A stretch of 64,000 bases of DNA from assembly GCA_045576355.1 (NCBI GenBank), contig JAZNGG010000061.1, positions 1 through 64,000 of the forward strand, in the 5' to 3' direction. The notes below the pieces were generated by a model. It was not told the origin of the DNA, did no database searches, and saw only the letters and a list, made by a program, of their open reading frames with translations. The position numbers and the translations under genes are program-made. This DNA comes from Liminaster sp045576355. Its GTDB lineage: Bacteria > Bacteroidota > Bacteroidia > Bacteroidales > UBA3663. Shown piece by piece: positions 27,730 through 34,525 of this stretch. Every line of letters begins with the position of its first letter. Position 1 is the first letter of the stretch.

Positions 27730-27794
27730 TCGGAGATTATGAAGAAAGGAAAAGGATATTTATTATCAGAATGATTTAATTACGATACATATAT

Positions 27795-28607
27795 ATGCAA
27801 TACGCTATTTGTCTTCAACCCTATATCCCGATGCGTTCAGAAGCTTCCGAGCGTTCGGAGATGATTAGCCAACTTTTGTTTGGAGATACATTTCGCATTA
27901 CCGACGAACAGCCGCATTGGTTTTTCATCGAACGGGATTGTGATGGTTATACCGGCTGGATAGACTGGAAGACTGCAGTCTTACTCTCAGAAGTGGAATA
28001 TCGCCGCTATCTCTCCGAAACTGCCAATGCCCCCTTGCTTCGTCTTCCCTATAATCAGGTTCAGAAGAGTGCCGGAGGCCAAACTGCTGCTGCATGGTTG
28101 TCATGGGGTAGCCGCATCTTCAATATTGATGAGACCGGCATTACGTTTCGTATGGAGAATGTCCGTTTTGATGTCTCTCCTACGGCCTATGCCGCACCCG
28201 TTTCATCCAAGACTATGTCCCGAGTAGCCTGTGCCAAATATTTGGTGCAGCAGGCGCAGTTATTGCTCAATGTCCCATATCTTTGGGGAGGATGCTCTGC
28301 GTTCGGATTGGATTGTTCCGGATTTACACAGACCTTATACCGATTTATCGGTGTGTCACTGCCGCGTGATGCCTCCCAGCAGGTCTCTTATGGTTCGCCT
28401 GTGACTTTTGAGGAGCGTCTGTGTGGTGATTTGGCTTTCTTTGGTACAGACGGCCGGGTGTCGCATGTGGGCATGGTGGCCGATAATAATCAGATCATCC
28501 ACGTTTCCGGAGCTTTGCATATTGACGAATTACGTGCCGAAGGTATTTATTCTCCGGTGCAGGGTCGTTTGACTCATCATCTGTTGTCTCTCCGTAGAAT
28601 TTTTTAA
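27795..28607 (+). CDS. NlpC/P60 family cell-wall hydrolase with SH3-like domain
   Basis: 270 aa. NlpC/P60 enzymes cleave peptide bonds in peptidoglycan stems, usually between D-Glu and a diamino acid. The catalytic Cys174 is in GLDCSGF, with the partner His in VSHVGMV (about 221) and a third polar residue in IIHVSG. An SH3-like wall-binding domain occupies about residues 1-75. No signal peptide is visible, so it may be cytoplasmic and recycle muropeptides. It lies 7 bases before murF, which supports a link to cell-wall metabolism. Confidence 0.92.
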   Translation: MQYAICLQPYIPMRSEASERSEMISQLLFGDTFRITDEQPHWFFIERDCDGYTGWIDWKTAVLLSEVEYRRYLSETANAPLLRLPYNQVQKSAGGQTAAAWLSWGSRIFNIDETGITFRMENVRFDVSPTAYAAPVSSKTMSRVACAKYLVQQAQLLLNVPYLWGGCSAFGLDCSGFTQTLYRFIGVSLPRDASQQVSYGSPVTFEERLCGDLAFFGTDGRVSHVGMVADNNQIIHVSGALHIDELRAEGIYSPVQGRLTHHLLSLRRIF

Positions 28608-28613
28608 TCCTTT

Positions 28614-30005
28614 GTGACCATGTATCCAGAGATTCCCGCATTATATAATCATTATTTGTCTCATCCGCTTGTTACAACAGATAGCCGTAATTGCCCGGAA
28701 GGCTCCATCTTCTTTGCTCTCCGAGGAGATCGTTTTGATGGTAATCGTTATGCGACTGCCGCATTGGCGCAAGGATGTTCGTTGGCCGTAGTCGATGATG
28801 CCTCTGTCATACCGGACGGAAGCGACAAGTACTTTCTTGTTCCTGATGTCTTGACTGCCTTGCAGCAATTGTCAGCCTGGCATAGGGCTCAGTTCAGAAG
28901 CTGGCATCGTCCTGTCCCGGTTATAGGGATAACAGGGACTAATGGGAAAACTACGACCAAAGAGCTGCTCAAGGCAGTGTTGGGCAGGAAGTATAATGTT
29001 TTAGCTACAGAGGGGAATCTTAATAATCAAATCGGAGTACCTCTTACATTGCTACGCGTGACACCAGATCATGATGTGGCTATTGTGGAGATGGGTGCCA
29101 ATCATCCGATGGATATCGCCGAGTTGTGCGCGCTTTCGCAGCCGGATTATGGTCTGATTACTAATGTCGGGAAAGCTCATCTTCAGGGCTTTGGATCTTT
29201 AGAAGGGGTTATAGAGGCCAAAACGAAATTATATGAGTCATTAAGAGAGACCGGAGGAACCGTGTTTGTCGATGGCGGTAATCCCTATCTGACCGCTTGT
29301 GTGGGCGATCTTGCTGCTGTAACCTATGCGGTGGCAGAGACATCCTCACCTTCCTCTTTGCCTGTTCCGAGTGTTGTGGGACGTATATCACAGAGTTTTC
29401 CATTCCTCTCCCTTTCATTACAGATAGGAGCGGAGCAGACGGAGATTCATACTCATCTGTTCGGTGATTATAATTTGATAAATGTCTTGGCAGCCGCCGC
29501 CGTAGGAAATACTTTGGGAGTATCATTGGCAGAGATTAAGGCTGCAGTCGAGGGTTATACCCCTTCTAATATGAGATCCCAACTGATCGATTGTGGTTTT
29601 GGACATCAGATCATCCTCGATGCCTACAATGCCAATCCCTCCAGTATGGCAGCTGCGATCCGAAGTTTTTCCGCTTTGCCGGAGTATCATAAATCCCTGG
29701 TTTTAGGCGATATGCGAGAGTTGGGAGAAGACTCTTTCGCCGAACATCAGGCAGTGTTGATGCAGTTGATCAGTCTCGCATGTTTTGATGAGGTTATTTT
29801 AGTCGGTACGGAATTTGGTAAAGCATTTGCCTCTCTGACCGATGACCAATGTATGCAATGGGGGATGCGCACCATCGTACGCTGTTATGATTCCGTAGAT
29901 GGCCTTTGTCAGGACCTCGGTGTGATAGAACGTCTGGTAGGTATTGTCCTCGTAAAAGGTTCCCGAGGAATCCAATTGGAAAAGGCGTTTGCCGATAAAC
30001 TCTGA
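28614..30005 (+). CDS. murF: UDP-N-acetylmuramoyl-tripeptide--D-alanyl-D-alanine ligase
   Basis: 463 aa. It adds D-Ala-D-Ala to the UDP-MurNAc tripeptide, completing the cytoplasmic peptidoglycan precursor. The Mur ligase ATP loop GITGTNGKTTTKE is at about 104-116; MGANHPMDI (about 161-169), the carbamylated-Lys region and the C-terminal DAYNANPSSM (about 338-347) mark MurF rather than MurC, D or E. Start GTG 28614 or ATG 28620, a few bases after the NlpC/P60 gene. It is the last gene of this + strand run and faces the convergent RNA gene at 30020-30218. Confidence 0.96.
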   Translation: MTMYPEIPALYNHYLSHPLVTTDSRNCPEGSIFFALRGDRFDGNRYATAALAQGCSLAVVDDASVIPDGSDKYFLVPDVLTALQQLSAWHRAQFRSWHRPVPVIGITGTNGKTTTKELLKAVLGRKYNVLATEGNLNNQIGVPLTLLRVTPDHDVAIVEMGANHPMDIAELCALSQPDYGLITNVGKAHLQGFGSLEGVIEAKTKLYESLRETGGTVFVDGGNPYLTACVGDLAAVTYAVAETSSPSSLPVPSVVGRISQSFPFLSLSLQIGAEQTEIHTHLFGDYNLINVLAAAAVGNTLGVSLAEIKAAVEGYTPSNMRSQLIDCGFGHQIILDAYNANPSSMAAAIRSFSALPEYHKSLVLGDMRELGEDSFAEHQAVLMQLISLACFDEVILVGTEFGKAFASLTDDQCMQWGMRTIVRCYDSVDGLCQDLGVIERLVGIVLVKGSRGIQLEKAFADKL

Positions 30006-30019
30006 TGATTATGTAGAGA

Positions 30020-30218
30020 GAAAAAAAGAGGAAAACCGTATCTTTTGAACGTGATGAAACTCCTATAGATAGGATTTGGTGACGTACTAAACCTTTGTAA
30101 TCTGCCGTTGTGTAAAACACAATCCTCCGTGGAAGATGCAGCCCGCCATTGGCATAAAGCAGAGGCCCCGGTATTGTTGTATTTTGTGAGTTTCCCGACA
30201 ACACAAATACGGTTTTCC
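30020..30218 (-). ncRNA. Structured non-coding RNA, family not identified
   Basis: A Bacteroidota -7 element (TATCTTTG, 30232-30225) predicts a minus-strand transcript from about 30218. Its 5' end AGGAAAACCGTAT (30219-30207) is complementary over 13 bases to its 3' end ATACGGTTTTCCT (30041-30029), which is followed by a seven-T run (30027-30021): the closing stem doubles as terminator. Internal hairpins include TTGTGT/ACACAA and TCCTA/TAGGA. No believable ORF is present. Length about 199 nt. It does not fit tmRNA, RNase P RNA, SRP RNA or 6S RNA as I know them. Confidence 0.65.
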
Positions 30219-30224
30219 TTAGTG

Positions 30225-30232
30225 CAAAGATA
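30225..30232 (-). promoter_or_regulatory. Promoter -7 element of the structured RNA
   Basis: TATCTTTG on the minus strand, 7 bases before the predicted 5' end at 30218. Confidence 0.65.
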
Positions 30233-30361
30233 TATGTTTGGCGTGATAACTCCAAAATAATAGGGCAGTTTTTAACTTGTGTTATTCCTTTTTATCGTTG
30301 CCCGTTAAAATTACTATCTTCTCCAGGATTACAAATCTTATTGTCGCAACCCGGGTAAAGT

Positions 30362-30404
30362 AAAAAAGGGTTGATACACCTTTGCGATGTATCAGCCCTT
30401 TTTT
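30362..30404. terminator. Strong bidirectional terminator
   Basis: AAAAAAGGGTTGATACA from 30362 pairs with TGTATCAGCCCTTTTTT ending at 30405, with A and T runs on both sides. It ends the minus-strand smalltalk/HU-like unit and isolates the structured RNA gene. Confidence 0.9.
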
Positions 30405-30423
30405 GATAGGTTAATTCCCTTCA

Positions 30424-30567
30424 TCACCCGATGCACGAGGTGATCCCGAAGAGACCGGCGAGCGCCGTAACAAAAGCAATCAGGATTTTCCACCAAAGAT
30501 TCTTTTTGTTACATCCGCCGGGGATAGGACATTCTGCCGGAACCGTGTTGGTAATTGCTGTGCTCAT
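30424..30567 (-). CDS. Small membrane protein resembling the 'smalltalk' family
   Basis: 47 aa, too short for usual gene finders. It has a polar N-terminus with two Cys-Pro/Cys-Asn positions, then WWKILIAFVTALAGLFG as one membrane segment and a GITSCIG end. The end pattern (hydrophobic helix, then GxTSC) is that of the tiny Bacteroides proteins named smalltalk, which are usually found after an HU-like DNA-binding gene and an amidase gene. Here the HU-like gene is upstream on the same strand but no amidase is seen. Function unknown. Confidence 0.7.
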   Translation of the reverse strand: MSTAITNTVPAECPIPGGCNKKNLWWKILIAFVTALAGLFGITSCIG

Positions 30568-30858
30568 TTTAGTGTGGGGTAAATAATTGGTTTGCTTGAT
30601 AATTCTTTCGATAGAGTTTTTCTTTTGATAGAGTCTTGAGTAAGACTATGATCTGATCGAGAAGGAGGGGAGAAGAGGCTGACGGCACCTGCCGGTCTTT
30701 CCTGTCCGGCACTTTCCTCGAGATGGCTTTGCGCTGGGCATCGTGCCTTGATATCAGCGACACATTGCCTATCCCCGCTGCCTGCATCCCGGTTCATACG
30801 TTCGTGGAGTCCTTTCCGTTTGCCGTGGTGTGATCGGCAGGAGCCGTCAGTCTAATCT
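30568..30858. other. Gap between the HU-like gene and the smalltalk-like gene
   Basis: About 290 bp where relatives of this locus commonly carry an N-acetylmuramoyl-L-alanine amidase gene. Short minus-strand frames exist (for example 30564-30797) but none resembles an amidase. It may hold the remains of a deleted gene; nothing certain can be read. Confidence 0.4.
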
Positions 30859-31446
30859 TTAGACACCGAAGTCGTCACCGCCTTCATCATTGCCGCTGTC
30901 TCCACCGGTGTCAGTGTTGCCACTGTCCGGAACACTACCACCGGAGTTGTTTCCGGTGTCAGTGTTGCCATCATTGCCCTCATCAGTCACACTCTCTTTA
31001 GAGAGATCCACGATGCTTTCTCCCGCTTTCTCAGCGCGAAGCACCGCCTTAAGAGCCTTACGACTGGGCACTACGTTAAACGTCAGTTTGGGGAAGAGCT
31101 CCTTCAGATTGCCACCCGGGATAAATCGGATGTTGGCACCTGTGATGTTGGCAGCGGTAAATTCCTCGGCTGTTGCCGTCCCTTTGCTGGAGAGCTGAAT
31201 GCGAAACTTGCCCAGATCACCGAAGTCCACCTGCTTGCCTTCCTAGAGTGCGATGAGCATGTTCTCCACGGTTGAGATCAGCACTGCATAGACATCCGCA
31301 CGGGACACTGTGGTCTGCATGGCTACCATGTGGGCCAAATCATCGAGCACCATTTCACCGGAGATCTGAGCTCTGGCATACGCCTTTTTCTCTGCTTCCG
31401 GATCGGAAGGATTAATCATCATAGATACACTGTAATTTACAGCCAT
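30859..31446 (-). pseudogene. HU-like DNA-binding protein gene interrupted by an in-frame TAG
   Basis: 195 codons would be read from ATG 31446 to the stop at 30859, but codon 68 is TAG (31245-31243). The protein before it (MAVNYSVSMMINP, through STVENMLIAL) continues in the same frame after it (EGKQVDFGDLGKFRIQLSSKG), and the joined sequence matches the long HU-like family of Bacteroidales, where the interrupted position is normally Leu (TTG to TAG is one change). The C-terminus is a Gly/Asp/Asn/Ser-rich tail in which GNTDTG repeats. Either the gene is newly inactive or the base is an error or is read through. Confidence 0.8.
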
Positions 31447-31557
31447 AATCGTTTTAGTTTTTGGGGTTAAATTGGAAAAATTTTTTTCTCACTCATTCGT
31501 CCTGCCTGAGCAGTATCGGAAAGATCTGCGCATCACCTTTCCCGCCGAATGACAATG

Positions 31558-31565
31558 CAAAGATA
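31558..31565 (-). promoter_or_regulatory. Promoter -7 element for the HU-like gene
   Basis: TATCTTTG on the minus strand, about 112 bp upstream of the ATG at 31446. Confidence 0.6.
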
Positions 31566-31805
31566 CATCACCCCCGACACCATACTATAGAACTACTTGA
31601 AACTAAGTGAAATATGATGAGATAAAAATCTGTCTGAAGCTCTTAGTCGGATTACTTGTGTCTTTTAAATGCGTATAGCGATCTGTATAAACGAAAAGAC
31701 ATAATAAAGATGCCAAGTAGAATAGGAAAACGGCTTAAAAGAATTTATTTTTGTAATGTAGCGGTCTAATGACCGATTTGGGGATCATGCTGGCTGAAAT
31801 AACCG

Positions 31806-31843
31806 ATCAGGACAGACCCCTCATGAGAAAGGTCTGTCCTGAT
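31806..31843 (-). terminator. Hairpin terminator after the DUF2130 gene
   Basis: ATCAGGACAGACC (31806-31818) pairs perfectly with GGTCTGTCCTGAT (31831-31843). The minus-strand side continues CGGTTATTTC. It lies 48 bp beyond the DUF2130 stop codon. Confidence 0.7.
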
Positions 31844-31890
31844 AACAAATCAATCCGGTAGATATTACACTCCGCAAATCTGCACTTGTG

Positions 31891-33225
31891 TCATAAGAGC
31901 ATATTTTGTGTGCTCTCAAGTGCTTTTGCTTCCTCAAATTTTTGCTTCATAGTAGGATTCCCTCGAGTTAACTTTTTGATGGAAAGGTCTTCTGTGTCAT
32001 TATTGGCCAGTCTCAGATAGTTTTCTGAGCTCAGTAAGTCATCTTTCATCTTTTGAAGGGATTTGATGGTCTTGTCAATTTCTTCAATGGCCTTGTTAAA
32101 CTTATCGCTGGCACGCTGATAGTGATTGCCAAACTTATTTCTAAAGTCATTCAACTTATTTTCAAAGTTGGTAACATCAATGGTTTGTTGTCTGGCTATA
32201 ATAAGTTCTCTTTGGTATTCCACACTCTTTTTGGATGCCTGCGTTAACAAAGAGATTAATGACATGAAAAATTGAGGACGGATAACAAACATCTTGGGAT
32301 ATTTGTATGAAACATCCACAATACCCTCATTATAGAAATCATTGTCCGGTTCAAGCAGAGAAACCAAAACGGCATACTCACAGTTCTTTTCCCGTCTGTC
32401 TTTATCTAATTTTGCAAGGAAATCTTCATTTTTGTGCTTGGTAGCAGTTTCATCCATTTCATTTTTCATCTCAAACATGATGGAGATATACTCTAACCCA
32501 TCAACGTAGTCACGGAAGATGAAATCACCTTTGCTCCCATGGCTTGCGTCATTATCCTTGTCAAAATATGCATTGGGAAACATCGTAGTACGAACACGGT
32601 TAAATTCATTACTGCAATGAATCTCAAGTGACTCGCCGATCATCTTGGTAGAAAGCTTTACTTTTAGGTCCTTGTAGTAATCCACAAGTTCTTGCTTCTG
32701 TTTAAGTTCGTGTTCGTATTTCTCCCTGATATTTGCTTCACGAATAGTGGCTTCTTTTTGATTTATATCGATTTGACTTCTTAATTCGATAAGAGAGTTT
32801 TCTTTGGCTTGTATTATATCTTTGGTCTTATTTTGTTCTTCCAATACTGCAACACGAACGCTATTCTCTTTTTGTGAAATTACAGACTTAAGCCTTGCAA
32901 TTTCTTCATTGGATTTAGATCGTTCTGCTTCAAGCTCAAGTTTTTTGGTTTGGTTGAAACTATCCAGTTGAGCCTGAAGTTTTACTATCTCACTCTCTTT
33001 TTTCGATAATTCGATCTCTTTGGCGTTCAGTTGTCCTTGAAACTCTTTACTTATCTTTAATGATTCTGCCTCTTGTCGTACTTCATTCTGTTTCAGTATC
33101 TCTTTCAGGCGAGACTGAACTTCTGCATGAAATTCTTGTGTTTTGACCTGACTGACGATAGAAGCATAATCCGCTTCATCTACAGAAAACAGGCTGCCGC
33201 ACTGGGGACATTTTATCTCTTTCAT
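31891..33225 (-). CDS. DUF2130 protein: zinc-ribbon, long coiled coil, nuclease-like core
   Basis: 444 aa. Starts with a CPQCG half zinc ribbon (residues 6-10), followed by a Glu/Lys/Gln-rich coiled coil (about 30-195). The core (about 196-345) has D234 in GDFIFRD and FEMK (251-254), spaced as in PD-(D/E)xK nuclease folds, and a second helical coiled coil at the end. This is the arrangement of DUF2130 proteins, whose function is not established. The gene is clearly more AT-rich than the adjacent MFS and URO-D genes, suggesting recent acquisition. It has its own terminator; 51 bp separate it from the MFS gene upstream on the same strand. Confidence 0.85.
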   Translation of the reverse strand: MKEIKCPQCGSLFSVDEADYASIVSQVKTQEFHAEVQSRLKEILKQNEVRQEAESLKISKEFQGQLNAKEIELSKKESEIVKLQAQLDSFNQTKKLELEAERSKSNEEIARLKSVISQKENSVRVAVLEEQNKTKDIIQAKENSLIELRSQIDINQKEATIREANIREKYEHELKQKQELVDYYKDLKVKLSTKMIGESLEIHCSNEFNRVRTTMFPNAYFDKDNDASHGSKGDFIFRDYVDGLEYISIMFEMKNEMDETATKHKNEDFLAKLDKDRREKNCEYAVLVSLLEPDNDFYNEGIVDVSYKYPKMFVIRPQFFMSLISLLTQASKKSVEYQRELIIARQQTIDVTNFENKLNDFRNKFGNHYQRASDKFNKAIEEIDKTIKSLQKMKDDLLSSENYLRLANNDTEDLSIKKLTRGNPTMKQKFEEAKALESTQNMLL

Positions 33226-33276
33226 AGACTAAATTTGTTTTCGTTATTTAAAACCTAATACTAATCAGCTCTTGCA

Positions 33277-34515
33277 TCACTTATACCTTACACATAGTCT
33301 GAGCAGCAACCATGCCACTACATAAGTCATGGCAGCAGACATGAAGACGGCATAATAACTGCCGGTAAACTCGAGGATACTACCCACCGATACCGCTGCA
33401 ATCATGCCGCCGATACTGCCGCTAAATCCTGCCAGAGCTGTCATCGTAGCTACCTGGCTCTTGGGGTAATTGTCGGAGACAACGGTATAGATATTGGCAG
33501 CCCAGCCCTGATGCGCAAAGCATGCCAGACTGATGATGGCTATGACGACCCAGAGCGAACTGATGGAGGGTATCAGCGAAACCGGCAAGACCATAAGCGC
33601 ACAGATCAAGAGCCCTGTGAAACGGGAGAAAGCCGCAGAGCGCCCCATACGCATCATCTTGGAGGAGATATATCCACCGACGATGCCGCCAAAGTCCGAG
33701 ACGATGTAGATGATGATGATAGGGATCTGCATTGCACTCAGGTCCAGGTTGAAGGTCTTGCTGAGAAAGTCGGGTGTCCAGAACAGGAAGAACCACCACG
33801 GCCAGTCGCAGACAAAACGGGCGAGGCAGATGCCCAGTGTAGAACGACGGCCAAACAGATGCCACCAGGGTTGCTTTGCCCCGTTTTCTTCTTCCTCCTG
33901 CTCCTCTTTGTCCTGATGGATATAGTCAAACTCCGCTTTCGACAGCCCCTTCGCCTTGGCAGGTATCTGATAGAAAGCCAGCCATGCGATGATCCAGATG
34001 AAGCCGAGCAGACCGGTGATGATAAATGCCTCGCGCCAGCCGTATTGCACCGTGATGTAGGTCACGATGAGGGGAGCGACTATGGCTCCGATGTTACTGC
34101 CCGAATTGAAAAGCCCTGTGGCAAAGGCACGTTCCTTTTTGGGAAACCATTCGGTCACGGTCTTGATCGCCGTCGGGAAATTGGCAGACTCGCCCACGCC
34201 AAGCATGAAGCGGGCAGCGGCAAGGTGGATGAAGCGAGTGGCTCCGGCATGCAGACACCCCGCCAAACTCCATACGGCAATGGCTATGGTGTAGGATATG
34301 CGTGTGCCAAACTTGTCGATAAAACGTCCCGCGAGCAACATGCCTACGGCGTATGCCGCCTGAAAAGCCGATACGATATAACCATATTCTGCTTCGCTGA
34401 GCGAAATGTCTTCCGAGATGATGGGCTTGAGCAACCCCAACACTTGACGATCGATATAGTTGATAGTTGTCGCAAAAAACAGCAATGCGACGATGCGCCA
34501 TCTGTAGTGTTTCAT
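33277..34515 (-). CDS. MFS transporter, anion:cation symporter type (hexuronate-like)
   Basis: 412 aa with about twelve hydrophobic segments. The N-terminal NYIDRQVLGLLKP, the cytoplasmic GRFIDKFGTR loop between helices 2 and 3, and GVGESANFPTAIKTVTEWFPKKERAFATGLFNSGSN are characteristic of the ACS family that takes up sugar acids such as galacturonate and glucuronate (ExuT group). The inner-membrane location is expected. It starts 10 bp after the tandem URO-D gene, so the two form an operon. A role in uptake of hexuronates released from pectin is possible; alternatively it carries the substrate of the URO-D protein. Confidence 0.85.
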   Translation of the reverse strand: MKHYRWRIVALLFFATTINYIDRQVLGLLKPIISEDISLSEAEYGYIVSAFQAAYAVGMLLAGRFIDKFGTRISYTIAIAVWSLAGCLHAGATRFIHLAAARFMLGVGESANFPTAIKTVTEWFPKKERAFATGLFNSGSNIGAIVAPLIVTYITVQYGWREAFIITGLLGFIWIIAWLAFYQIPAKAKGLSKAEFDYIHQDKEEQEEEENGAKQPWWHLFGRRSTLGICLARFVCDWPWWFFLFWTPDFLSKTFNLDLSAMQIPIIIIYIVSDFGGIVGGYISSKMMRMGRSAAFSRFTGLLICALMVLPVSLIPSISSLWVVIAIISLACFAHQGWAANIYTVVSDNYPKSQVATMTALAGFSGSIGGMIAAVSVGSILEFTGSYYAVFMSAAMTYVVAWLLLRLCVRYK

Positions 34516-34525
34516 ATTAGAGTAT

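Larger units (their letters stand above)
31447..31890. other. Intergenic stretch upstream of the HU-like gene
   Basis: No ORF of note. It holds the HU-like gene promoter (31558-31565), a + strand TATTTTTG element at 31746-31753 followed by a small hairpin CGGTC/GACCG (31762-31775), and the terminator hairpin of the DUF2130 gene. Confidence 0.5.

Noticed and set aside
29794..30255. Minus-strand ORF of 153 codons overlapping murF and the structured RNA
   Set aside because: It runs through the RNA gene and its terminator into murF; the promoter and closing stem explain the region better.
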